Shown: piece by piece, positions 7,236 through 14,934 of the stretch
How positions within the stretch are numbered: position 1 is the first letter of the stretch
Layout of the letters: each line of letters opens with the position of its first letter
DNA from: a virus
Virus record (IMG/VR): IMGVR_UViG_3300028556_000011
Span: 1-52,725 of that record
Length of the DNA: 52,725 nt
Direction: 5' to 3' (one strand)
Notes under the pieces: generated by a model
Databases searched by the model: none
What the model was told of the DNA's origin: nothing
The model's input: only the letters and a program-made list of their open reading frames with translations
Translations under genes and position numbers: made by a program

Positions 7236-7361
7236 ATGGGATGCGGGTGCGGCGGCAAGAAACTCCCGAAGCAGGCAGCAGCCGCCCCGGCGGCCCCAGC
7301 GCGGCCCGCGATGAAGCGCGGCCCCGCCGTCTGGAACGCCCCGCCGCCCAAGAAAACCTGA
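7236..7361 (+). CDS. Small basic protein MGCGCGGKK... (41 aa)
   Basis: ATG at 7236 is preceded by GGAAGGAAG. The protein opens with MGCGCGGKK and continues with Ala/Pro and Lys/Arg repeats, and is followed at once by the portal gene. Short proteins of this look stand just before portal genes in some actinophages; function unknown. Confidence 0.6.
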   Translation: MGCGCGGKKLPKQAAAAPAAPARPAMKRGPAVWNAPPPKKT

Positions 7362-7367
7362 CGCGCG

Positions 7368-9257
7368 TTGGCGATCAGCCTCAGAGCCGGCCGCTCACCC
7401 GCCCGCCGCGCCCGCCCGTCGTTCGCTGCCTCCGGCGTCCGAATCGACCCCGAAGGCCAACCCCCGTCCGTAGACGCCGCCGCCTCCCAGCGGCTCCTCC
7501 TCCAGGCATGGCAGTATCAGTCGTTCCGCTACTACAACGACATCGGTGAGATCCACTACGCCTCCCAGTTCTACGCCCGCTCGCTCCAGAACCTCCGGAT
7601 CTACGTCGGCCGGAAAGACGCCGCCGGCGAGATCGAAGAGGTAGACAACAGCCCGCAGGCCGAGGAGATCCTCGACGACGTCCAGGACCCCGGCGGCGGA
7701 CGCGCCGGGATGCTCCGCGCCTACGGCCAGCTGAAATGGCTGATCGGTGAGGGCTACATGATCGTCACCCCGTCCGACGGCGAGGGGGAGCGGAACAAGT
7801 GGGAGTTCGTCTCCCCCGCCGAGCTGATCGTCCTGAACGGCGCGCTGCTCCGGCAGCAGGCGCCCGGGCTGCCGCAGCGGCCGTTGCGGTACGCCGACGA
7901 CGGAAACTATGAGCCGGAGGAGCCGGTCACCGCCGTCGTTTACCGCTGGTGGCAGCCTCACCCGATGTTCTCGGCGCAGGCGGACGCGCCGATGCGCGGC
8001 GTGTTGCTTCTCTGCGACGAGCTGGAGCGGCTGACCGCAGCGGTGCGGGCCCGTTCCGTCTCCCGGATGGCGGGGCCGGGGATCCTGCTGGTGCCGGACG
8101 AGATAAGCCAGCCGCCCCCCGAGCCGGTCGGGGACGAGGCGCCGCAGGAGGACATCTTCCTTCGCGACCTGACCGAGGCTGCTGTCGCGCCGATCACCGA
8201 CCCGGGTACCGCCTCAGCCGTCTTCCCGGCACTGGTGCGCGGCGCCGCCGAGTACCTGAAAGAGATGCGGATGCTCCAGATCCACAATCCGCTCGAGACG
8301 TACCCGGAGGAGAATCTCCGCACCGAGCTGATCAGGCGGATCGCGATCAGCCTCGACTTCCCGCCCGAGGTGCTGCTCGGTGTTAGCGACGTGAACCACT
8401 GGAACGCCTGGCAGATCGACGAGCAAACCTGGAAGACCCATTTGCAGCCGGTCGCGCAGGCGTTCTGCGAGGACCTCACCGCGAGCTACTTCAAGCCTGC
8501 GTGCCGCGACGCCGGGATCGACGGCTGGGAGGATCTGTGCGTCTGGTACGACGCCTCCGAGATCATCAACCATCCCGACCGGACCGCGGACGCGAAGGAT
8601 CTATGGGATCGCGGAGCGATCAGCCTCGAGACGCTAAGGGAGGTCGCCGGGTTCGACGACGACGACGCCCCTTCGGAGGAGGAGCGCGCGGAACGGATCG
8701 GGATCGCTACCCGCGACTCGTCGCTCGCCTGGTACGGGATCCCGACGATCCGCGGCGGAAACATCGAACCGGCGCCCGGCGAGGTCGAGTCGGCCACCGG
8801 GACGGAAGCCGCTCCCGGGGCGCCCACACCGCCGCCGGCGGCTACCGGCGCGGAGGTAGCGAAGGTTCCGCCCGCCCCGGACGGCGCGGTGACGGCGGCC
8901 GGGAATCTCTCGGAGGCGGTCGCGTTGACCGTCGACCGTTGCCGCGAGCTCGCCGGCTCCCGGTTGCGGACCCGGATTACGCGGGCGCCCGAGGACACGC
9001 GCTGCTCGGAATGCGCGGACGCGATCCGCGACGTCCCGAACGGCCTCGTCGCCGCCGCGCTGGCCGCCCCGGCGGCGGGGCTCGAGTTGCCGACGCCGCG
9101 GGAGTTGGTCGCGGGCGGCGCGTCGCTGCTACGGGAGTTCGCGGTGCGCCGCGGCATGGACGCCGACCAGGCAGCTTTGCTCGCGGAGCAGGTGGAGCGC
9201 CACGCCGCGTTGACGCTGTTCGACGAGCGGCCGCCGCCGATGAAGGGCAGACGGTGA
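7368..9257 (+). CDS. Portal protein
   Basis: The 629-residue protein is called the dodecameric portal from its size, the run of head genes after it and typical features: FRYYNDIGEIHYASQFYARS near the N-terminus, an alpha/beta core with a WEFVSPAELIVLNG strand, then ETYPEENLRTELIRRIAISLDFPPEVLLG, the conserved stem/wing helix of actinophage portals. The C-terminal 200 residues are Ala/Pro-rich with a CSECADAI pair. TTG at 7368 is the only in-frame start near the previous stop; the first 25 residues are basic. Confidence 0.85.
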   Translation: MAISLRAGRSPARRARPSFAASGVRIDPEGQPPSVDAAASQRLLLQAWQYQSFRYYNDIGEIHYASQFYARSLQNLRIYVGRKDAAGEIEEVDNSPQAEEILDDVQDPGGGRAGMLRAYGQLKWLIGEGYMIVTPSDGEGERNKWEFVSPAELIVLNGALLRQQAPGLPQRPLRYADDGNYEPEEPVTAVVYRWWQPHPMFSAQADAPMRGVLLLCDELERLTAAVRARSVSRMAGPGILLVPDEISQPPPEPVGDEAPQEDIFLRDLTEAAVAPITDPGTASAVFPALVRGAAEYLKEMRMLQIHNPLETYPEENLRTELIRRIAISLDFPPEVLLGVSDVNHWNAWQIDEQTWKTHLQPVAQAFCEDLTASYFKPACRDAGIDGWEDLCVWYDASEIINHPDRTADAKDLWDRGAISLETLREVAGFDDDDAPSEEERAERIGIATRDSSLAWYGIPTIRGGNIEPAPGEVESATGTEAAPGAPTPPPAATGAEVAKVPPAPDGAVTAAGNLSEAVALTVDRCRELAGSRLRTRITRAPEDTRCSECADAIRDVPNGLVAAALAAPAAGLELPTPRELVAGGASLLREFAVRRGMDADQAALLAEQVERHAALTLFDERPPPMKGRR

Positions 9258-9475
9258 GTACGGCGGAGGCGGAGCGGATCCAGGCGTTCATCGTGACGGC
9301 GCCGTGGCAGCGGACGTCGCGGGGTTTGATGGCGACGGTGTGGCTGCGCGACGAGGAGATCACGCCGGAGTGTATGCCGCACGGCGTCCGGGTTGATTCG
9401 GTGATGTGGTGGCGGCGGGCGCCGAACGGGCTGGTGCCGGTCAGGGTCGTGCGACGGAAGGGAGGGAAGCGATGA
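9254..9475 (+). CDS. Small head-operon protein (73 aa)
   Basis: GTG at 9254 overlaps the portal stop. A compact, Trp-containing, basic protein (VMWWRR, VRVVRRKGGKR end) with no recognised family. Coupling to portal on one side and the structural gene on the other supports it. Confidence 0.55.
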   Translation: MSTAEAERIQAFIVTAPWQRTSRGLMATVWLRDEEITPECMPHGVRVDSVMWWRRAPNGLVPVRVVRRKGGKR

Positions 9476-10116
9476 GCTGGTTCCGGCAGTATCTGACGGC
9501 GTTCCGTAACGATGGAGTGCCGAGCGACGGGCTGTTCGAGAAGGCTGATGGGACGGTGTGGCTGCGGAACCCGGACGGGTCGGAGACGCAGGTCGGGAGT
9601 GGCGGCTCGCAGCCCGGTGTTCCCGTCGTCAAGAGTTTCGCCTTCGCCTATAACACGCCCGACATTCTCACGGGACTTGACTTCTACACGCCGGTTGTCG
9701 GCGAGATCCTGCTCGACGCCTGGGTGTCCGTACTCACCGGCTGGGGCGTCAAGGGCAGCGCGATCATCGACATCGGCACCGACTGGACTGGAGGGAAAGG
9801 CATGTTCGCCGCCGGTGACGTAGGTGCCGGGATCAGCGCCAACGCGACGGACAGCAACTACAACTTCGGTGCCGGTGACATCCTCAAGGGCAGCTTCTCC
9901 GGGAATGTCAACTGGCCGTTGTCTGAGATGAACGTGCTATTCGATTCGATGACTCCGGCGACGGTTGCCGCGCGGTTCGTTCCGGCCAAGTTCACCACCA
10001 CCTCACCGTTGCAGGTGGTTGCCAACGACACCGGCGCCCCCGGCGGATCGGACACCGGAGCGACCGACGGATCGGCCGTTGTCTACCTCGTGACGGTGAT
10101 CCCGGTTGCGCTGTGA
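9472..10116 (+). CDS. Putative virion structural protein (214 aa)
   Basis: ATG 9472 overlaps the upstream stop; GGAAGGGAGGGAAG precedes it. The first 45 residues (FEKADGTVWLRNPDGSETQVG) look like the N-terminus of phage decoration or fibre proteins; the rest is Gly/Thr/Val-rich beta sequence typical of a jelly roll. A head-decoration or fibre role is inferred from position between portal and MuF genes. Confidence 0.55.
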   Translation: MSWFRQYLTAFRNDGVPSDGLFEKADGTVWLRNPDGSETQVGSGGSQPGVPVVKSFAFAYNTPDILTGLDFYTPVVGEILLDAWVSVLTGWGVKGSAIIDIGTDWTGGKGMFAAGDVGAGISANATDSNYNFGAGDILKGSFSGNVNWPLSEMNVLFDSMTPATVAARFVPAKFTTTSPLQVVANDTGAPGGSDTGATDGSAVVYLVTVIPVAL

Positions 10117-10349
10117 ACTGTCAGTGCGGCCGGTGCTGCGACGGAACGCTCTACCCGGAGGCTCGGCTTCGACCCGACGAGGTTCCGTTCGCTCGGTCCC
10201 TTGGCCTCACGATTGTCAGGGGCGACACGCCGATCCCCGCGTTCGCTCTGCCCTGTCCGAAGGTAACGCCCGAGGGCCTGTGTTCGATCTACGACCATCC
10301 TCGCCCGGCGATCTGCGAGACGTTCGTTTGCCCGCCGGATCGAACCTGA
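10113..10349 (+). CDS. YkgJ-type cysteine-cluster protein
   Basis: GTG at 10113 overlaps the previous stop. The Cys pattern CQCGRCC, then PCP, GLCSIYDHPRPAIC and FVC is that of the YkgJ/UPF0153 family (CxxCxxCC plus C-IY-RP-C), thought to bind a metal cluster. At 78 residues it is a minimal version. Its role within a head operon is unknown. Confidence 0.7.
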   Translation: MNCQCGRCCDGTLYPEARLRPDEVPFARSLGLTIVRGDTPIPAFALPCPKVTPEGLCSIYDHPRPAICETFVCPPDRT

Positions 10350-10374
10350 GCGACGGGATGCGAATCGAGACTCT

Positions 10375-13278
10375 GTGACCGTCACCGCCCTCAACAAAGT
10401 CGACGCGCAAGCCGCCGCCGACCGCCACGAGCAGCAGCTCGCCGACGCCTACCAACAGGTACTCGCCGCCGCCGGCCGCACCGCCGCCCACCGCTTCCGC
10501 CAAACCGCACCCATCACCGCAGCCGCGACGCCGAAAGACCCGAAGCAGCCGAACTGGACGCCACCGAACATCGACGAGCTCGTCAACCTCGAACAGATCG
10601 CCGCCCAAACCGCGAAGAAGACCGCGCCGATCCACCGGAAAGCGCTCGGCAGCGTCGGCGACGCCTACGCGGCCGCCGGGATCAGCTTCGACGTCACGAA
10701 CCCGCTCGCGCTCACGCTGCTCGGCCAGATCGGCGGACGCTCCGGCGATGTCGCCAAATCGGTGCGCGACGACCTCGCGAAAATCATCGGCGACGCCTAC
10801 ACGCAGGGGCTCTCCGTGAACAAGACCGCCGAGCAGATCGTCACGCTCTCCGACCAGTTCTCCCAGGCGCAAAGCAAGATGCTGGCGCGCACCGACCTGA
10901 ACGGGATCGCGAACGGCGGCTCCCACCTCGCCGCGAAGGAAGTCTTCGGTGACGGGGGCGGCTACAAGACGTGGCTGACCGCTGCCGACGACCTCGTACG
11001 GCCCACCCATGCGGACGCGGACGGGCAGACGGTGCCGATCGACGAGCAGTTCGACGTCGGCGGCGAGAGCGCCGACTACCCCGGCGACCCGCAGCTATCC
11101 GACGCCGAGGCTTGCAACTGCCGCTGCACGCTGACGTACTCGGAGACGGTCGGTGACGGCTCGAGCGCCGCCGACATTTCGGCCGCAGGTGGGCCGGACG
11201 TGAGTAACCTCGCGATGGTCGCCGTCTATCCCCATCCGAGCGAAGCCGAAGCTATCGCGCTGCCGGACGGGCATCCGCCCGAGAAGATGCACGTAACGCT
11301 CGTTTTTCTCGGTGCCGCCGATACCTTCAATCACGACGATGTACGCGCCGCGCTCGCCCAGGTAGCCAATGCGAGCGAGCCGCTCTCTGGCTCCGTCGGC
11401 GGTGTCGGACGATTCGCTACCGGACCAGATGGGGCGCCGCTCATTGCGCTCCCGTACGTGAAGGGACTCAGCGCGCTTAGGGAATCGGTCGCCTCAGCGC
11501 TCTCCGACCGGGGCATCGAATCTCCGAGTGAGCACGGATGGACGCCACATTTGACACTCGACTACACGCAGGACGACGCGATGCCGCCCACGGACTGTCT
11601 CGGAGCGCCTCTTTCGTTCTCAACGCTTTCCCTCGCGATCGCCGACCAACGACAGGACTTCCCGCTCGCTGCCACGTCCGTTTCGGCCGCAGGTGGTATA
11701 AGCATCACTAGCGAAGGAGGAGATATGGGCGAAGCGCAGATCACGATCCCGCTCACGCTCAGCGTGGGCTCCGCCACTACGAACCAGACCGGGAACCGGA
11801 GCAGCGGAGGGATCGTTCTCGCTCCGAGCATCGAGCCGAGCGTCGATCCTTTCGCGGCCCCTCCTCCCGACGACGACGCGGACGACATCGCGGTCGCGAC
11901 CTCGCACGCCTACCTCGACGACGGCAACGGCTCCTGCATGGAATGCGGCATGGGCCCGGACGCGCAGATCCACGACACGCTCGTAGCCGCCGGGGAAGTA
12001 CCCACCTTCGAGCAGTACGGATCCGCCATGAAGGCGCAGGGATACACGCCCTGGCAGACGACGCTCTGCGTCGAAGGCGTCCCGACCGTCGACAACGGTA
12101 CGAAGCGGATGCTCGCGCTCGGCGGCGGCACCTGGAAGAACCCGCCGATCCCGATCGGGATCATCTACGACTCTCCGCACGCGAGACTGGTATCGGAAGC
12201 CCCGATCTGCGCCCGCGCCGACTACGTCTGGCGCGACGGAAATGAGATCAAAGGGATGGGCGTCTTCACGCTCGACGATGTAGGACAGAAGGCCGCAACG
12301 TACGTCGGCGGTGACTTCATCACGGGTATGAGCATCGACCCGGTCGACGTGGAGTTCGAGCCGATGATGTACGCGAACGGAGCTGCCGTGTCCCTTCCCG
12401 ATGCTGTGGATCTTCCGTCTCCGACAGATCCGCTCGAGGACTACGACGTCATCAACGTCTTCAAGACGTACACGATCGCCGGCGCGACGATCTGCCCGGT
12501 CCAGGCGCTGACAGACGCGACGATCTCGCTGCTCGCTGGCGGCGACGGTCGACTCTCGAACGAGACGCGCTGGGATCTCGGCGACGCGCTCACCGCGAGC
12601 GCCGTCGAGGCGGAGCCGCCGCTGTGCCCGCCCGCCGCCTGGTTCGACGACCCGCAGCTCGACCGGCCCACCCTCGTCACCGTCACCGACGACGGCCGCG
12701 TGTTCGGCCATGTCGCGCCGTGGCGCGGCTGCCACACCGGCTACGCGGGACGCTGCGTCCCGCCGCCCCGCTCCCGCACCGGCTACGCCCACTTCCACGT
12801 CGGCCGCGTCGAAACCGCCGAAGGGGCGCTGCTCCCGATCGGGAAGCTCACCCTGGCGAGCGGCCATGCTTCGATCAACGACACGTCGGCGGCCGCACGG
12901 CGCCATTACGACAACTCGGCGGCGGTCGCCGCGTTCGTCCGCGCAGGCGAGGACGCCCACGGCATCTGGATCGCCGGCGCGCTCCGGCCCGGCGTTTCGC
13001 CGTCGGAGATCCAGGATCTGCTCGCGAACCCGCTCTCGGGCGACTGGCGTAACGGTGAGATGGTCGCCGCGCATGCGGTGCCGGTGCCGGGGTTCCCGAT
13101 CTTGCAGGCGTCGGCGATCGGGGAGGACGGCGGCGAGGAGACGGCGTTGATCCTGACATCGACGATCGGGCTGCTCGACGACGATCCCGGGCCGGTCGAT
13201 TTCGCGGTGCGGTCGCGGGTACTCGCGGCCCGGGCGCGCGGCGGCGTCGCGGCTCTGGCGGAGCTCGCCCGCTCCTAA
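10375..13278 (+). CDS. MuF head-morphogenesis / 2H phosphoesterase / capsid protease fusion
   Basis: A 967-residue three-part protein. Residues about 100-260 are a MuF (SPP1 gp7-like) domain ending in TWLTAADDLVRPTHADADGQ and CNCRCTLTY. Residues about 275-440 carry HVT (306-308) and HLT (392-394), the paired H-x-T motifs of 2H phosphoesterases (LigT-like). Residues about 451-967 resemble actinophage capsid maturation proteases: VFGHVAPW, HYDNSAAVAAF, GIWIAGALRPG and SGDWR are recognisable. The 2H segment is bounded by 16-bp direct repeats and is exactly in frame. MuF and protease act in capsid assembly; the 2H part could cleave cyclic or 2'-5' nucleotides. GTG at 10375. Confidence 0.82.
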   Translation: MTVTALNKVDAQAAADRHEQQLADAYQQVLAAAGRTAAHRFRQTAPITAAATPKDPKQPNWTPPNIDELVNLEQIAAQTAKKTAPIHRKALGSVGDAYAAAGISFDVTNPLALTLLGQIGGRSGDVAKSVRDDLAKIIGDAYTQGLSVNKTAEQIVTLSDQFSQAQSKMLARTDLNGIANGGSHLAAKEVFGDGGGYKTWLTAADDLVRPTHADADGQTVPIDEQFDVGGESADYPGDPQLSDAEACNCRCTLTYSETVGDGSSAADISAAGGPDVSNLAMVAVYPHPSEAEAIALPDGHPPEKMHVTLVFLGAADTFNHDDVRAALAQVANASEPLSGSVGGVGRFATGPDGAPLIALPYVKGLSALRESVASALSDRGIESPSEHGWTPHLTLDYTQDDAMPPTDCLGAPLSFSTLSLAIADQRQDFPLAATSVSAAGGISITSEGGDMGEAQITIPLTLSVGSATTNQTGNRSSGGIVLAPSIEPSVDPFAAPPPDDDADDIAVATSHAYLDDGNGSCMECGMGPDAQIHDTLVAAGEVPTFEQYGSAMKAQGYTPWQTTLCVEGVPTVDNGTKRMLALGGGTWKNPPIPIGIIYDSPHARLVSEAPICARADYVWRDGNEIKGMGVFTLDDVGQKAATYVGGDFITGMSIDPVDVEFEPMMYANGAAVSLPDAVDLPSPTDPLEDYDVINVFKTYTIAGATICPVQALTDATISLLAGGDGRLSNETRWDLGDALTASAVEAEPPLCPPAAWFDDPQLDRPTLVTVTDDGRVFGHVAPWRGCHTGYAGRCVPPPRSRTGYAHFHVGRVETAEGALLPIGKLTLASGHASINDTSAAARRHYDNSAAVAAFVRAGEDAHGIWIAGALRPGVSPSEIQDLLANPLSGDWRNGEMVAAHAVPVPGFPILQASAIGEDGGEETALILTSTIGLLDDDPGPVDFAVRSRVLAARARGGVAALAELARS
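11177..11696 (+). repeat. Direct repeats flanking the 2H domain
   Basis: TTTCGGCCGCAGGTGG occurs at 11177-11192 and again at 11681-11696. The offset is 504 bp (168 codons), so removing one repeat plus the 2H segment leaves the frame intact and joins MuF directly to the protease leader. Confidence 0.9.
11725..13278 (+). CDS. Capsid protease from internal start (nested)
   Basis: GAAGGAGGAGAT stands immediately before an in-frame ATG at 11725 (codon 451 of the fusion), one of the strongest ribosome sites in the window. It would release a 517-residue protein holding the CMEC-GMGPD motif, the protease-like region and the C-terminal domain, without MuF or 2H. In-frame nested head genes are known from lambda C/Nu3. 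Whether both forms are made is not shown by sequence. Confidence 0.6.
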   Translation: MGEAQITIPLTLSVGSATTNQTGNRSSGGIVLAPSIEPSVDPFAAPPPDDDADDIAVATSHAYLDDGNGSCMECGMGPDAQIHDTLVAAGEVPTFEQYGSAMKAQGYTPWQTTLCVEGVPTVDNGTKRMLALGGGTWKNPPIPIGIIYDSPHARLVSEAPICARADYVWRDGNEIKGMGVFTLDDVGQKAATYVGGDFITGMSIDPVDVEFEPMMYANGAAVSLPDAVDLPSPTDPLEDYDVINVFKTYTIAGATICPVQALTDATISLLAGGDGRLSNETRWDLGDALTASAVEAEPPLCPPAAWFDDPQLDRPTLVTVTDDGRVFGHVAPWRGCHTGYAGRCVPPPRSRTGYAHFHVGRVETAEGALLPIGKLTLASGHASINDTSAAARRHYDNSAAVAAFVRAGEDAHGIWIAGALRPGVSPSEIQDLLANPLSGDWRNGEMVAAHAVPVPGFPILQASAIGEDGGEETALILTSTIGLLDDDPGPVDFAVRSRVLAARARGGVAALAELARS

Positions 13279-13793
13279 AGGTGCTGCCAGCGGCGACGCA
13301 AGATGTCGAAGACCGCGCTCCGTTTTAGCCCCATTGCCTCGGCGATTTCAAACTGGCGCTCGCCGTCGGCGAACCTTCGCCTGACTTCCGCGACGATGGA
13401 GGCGGTGTACTTGGCATGAGGATTTCGTTCTCCGACGAGCAGACCAGCCGGAACGCCTCCTCTCGCGCGGCCTTTCCGTTTCATATCGCCGCCGTTATCG
13501 GCATGAGTGCCAATGAAGAGATGCGTGGGGCGAACGCAGATCCGATTGTCGCAATGGTGGCAGACAAGCAGGCCAGCGGGGATTTCTCCTCGCTCGAGTC
13601 TCCAAACGACACGATGAGCAAGCGCCGCTCGGTCATCTTCACCGCTCCAGATTACGCCGTAGCCAGCGCGTCCGACGGCGCCGCTCCACAGCCAGCAGTT
13701 GCCGATTGCGGAATCGGATCCAGGGATGGGCCCATTCATGTTCACCTTCTCCCAGAAGCGCTCAGAAAGAGGTCGTTTAGCCACCACCGCCAT
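13275..13793 (-). CDS. HNH homing-type endonuclease (leftward)
   Basis: A 172-residue HNH protein in reverse orientation inside the head operon. RFWEKV, CWLWSG and GYGVIW lead to CHHCDNRICVRPTHLFIGT with the HNH residues, then a C-terminal helix-turn-helix (VRRRFADGERQFEIAEAMG). It shares architecture with the gene at 5399 (RFWxKV, CDNR, GERN/GEQN, and final W-x-HL). Its stop overlaps the capsid protease stop by 4 bases. Orientation against the operon and lack of a clear ribosome site fit a mobile selfish gene. Confidence 0.85.
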   Translation of the reverse strand: MAVVAKRPLSERFWEKVNMNGPIPGSDSAIGNCWLWSGAVGRAGYGVIWSGEDDRAALAHRVVWRLERGEIPAGLLVCHHCDNRICVRPTHLFIGTHADNGGDMKRKGRARGGVPAGLLVGERNPHAKYTASIVAEVRRRFADGERQFEIAEAMGLKRSAVFDILRRRWQHL

Positions 13794-13810
13794 TATAAAG
13801 GTTCGCGCCG

Positions 13811-14167
13811 ATGACCAAACAGGAGCGCGTTCTCGTCGTTTTCACGGTCGCGCTGATCGCAGCGTTCATCACCGCGCTAATGACTGGGGCTGCCCATTGG
13901 CTGAATCAGCACCAGTGGTGGGGCGATGGAGGAAATCTCATCCAGTGGGCCGGCGGGATCGCCACGTTCGCCGGGCTCGGGATGCTCGCCTGGTGGTACT
14001 GGTCGCGTCGCTGCGGCCAGCCCCGCTGTATCCGGCTCGGCGAGCATCCCGTCGCCGGAACCCACAAGAAGGTCTGCCGTCACCATCACCGGCTCGAGAA
14101 CCACCATCTCGTCCATGCGCTCCATCGCGTCGAAGGCGCGCTCGGCTGGGGCGAATCGCACAGGTGA
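13811..14167 (+). CDS. Membrane protein with C-terminal Cys/His site (118 aa)
   Basis: Two hydrophobic segments (about residues 8-28 and 43-63) are followed by a soluble tail with RCGQPRC, then HKKVCRHHH, a Cys/His set able to bind zinc. It lies between the reverse HNH gene and a glycosyltransferase. Function unknown. Confidence 0.6.
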   Translation: MTKQERVLVVFTVALIAAFITALMTGAAHWLNQHQWWGDGGNLIQWAGGIATFAGLGMLAWWYWSRRCGQPRCIRLGEHPVAGTHKKVCRHHHRLENHHLVHALHRVEGALGWGESHR

Positions 14168-14805
14168 AGCTCGTCGTCGTCGTCCAGCACCACCCCGCCC
14201 GCACCGACCTGCTGCCGCGGCTGCTCGAGCGGCTCGACGATCCGCTGCTCGTCGTCGACCCCGGCGGCGAGAAATCGAGCGCGTGGCGCACCTACCGGCT
14301 CGCCCTCCGCGCCGACGTCGAAGACGCCACCCATCTGCTCGTCGTCCAGGACGACGCGACCGTCTGCGACCACTTCCCCGAGGCCGCCGCCGCCGCGGTC
14401 GAAGCCCGACCCGCCGCCGCGGTCGCGTTCTTCCTCTCGCCTCAATGCCGCCGCACATGCGTCAACGCGACGATCGCGATGCGCGCCCGTAAACCGTGGG
14501 CGGACTGGAACCGCGCCGACTTCTGGCCGACCGTCGCCTCCGCCTACCCCGTCCCGGTCGCCCGGCAGCTCGCGGACTGGGTCGACGGGCGCGGAACCGA
14601 ACCGCGCGGAGACGACGCCCCCGCCGGCGACTTCTTCCGCGCGCACCCCACGATCAAGGCGCTGGTAACGGTGCCGTCGCTGGTCGAGCATCCCGACGAT
14701 ACGCCGTCGCTGATCGGGCGGAAACACATGGCCGGGAAGAACCCGGCACGCTGCGCGAAATGGCCGATCGGCGACCGCGACCCCCGCAAAATCACCTGGG
14801 ACTAG
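14164..14805 (+). CDS. Phage glycosyltransferase-like protein
   Basis: A 213-residue GT-A like protein. The N-terminal VVVVQHHPAR strand, LLVVDPGG, HLLVVQDDATVC (DXD-like) and the C-terminal TVPSLVEHPDDTPSLIG, a motif I associate with phage-encoded glycosyltransferases, support the call. It is coupled to the upstream membrane protein (GTGA) and ends just before the capsid promoter, so glycosylation of the virion is plausible. Confidence 0.65.
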   Translation: MKLVVVVQHHPARTDLLPRLLERLDDPLLVVDPGGEKSSAWRTYRLALRADVEDATHLLVVQDDATVCDHFPEAAAAAVEARPAAAVAFFLSPQCRRTCVNATIAMRARKPWADWNRADFWPTVASAYPVPVARQLADWVDGRGTEPRGDDAPAGDFFRAHPTIKALVTVPSLVEHPDDTPSLIGRKHMAGKNPARCAKWPIGDRDPRKITWD

Positions 14806-14832
14806 ACAACGCCACCGCGTAGGTGCTATGAA
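14803..14832 (+). promoter_or_regulatory. Candidate promoter of the capsid genes
   Basis: TAGACA (14803-14808), 18 bases, then TATGAA (14827-14832) preceded by TGC (extended -10). GACA-N12-AGGTGCTA here matches the arrangement before the head operon at 7164. Confidence 0.5.
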
Positions 14833-14893
14833 TCGCTCAGACAGTCGAGCATCCGCGCGTAGCCGGACTCGATAGCTGGCCGCCATAGCCCGG

Positions 14894-14927
14894 CCAAGCG
14901 AGCAACTTTCCCACTTCGCTTGGAGGA
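14894..14927 (+). promoter_or_regulatory. Capsid leader hairpin overlapping the ribosome site
   Basis: CCAAGCGA (14894-14901) pairs with TCGCTTGG (14916-14923), 14-base loop; GGAGGA (14922-14927) begins inside the right arm, 7 bases before ATG 14935. The stem could hide or stabilise the ribosome-binding site of the capsid gene. The remaining gap 14806-14893 shows only the promoter. Confidence 0.55.
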
Positions 14928-14934
14928 ACCGACT

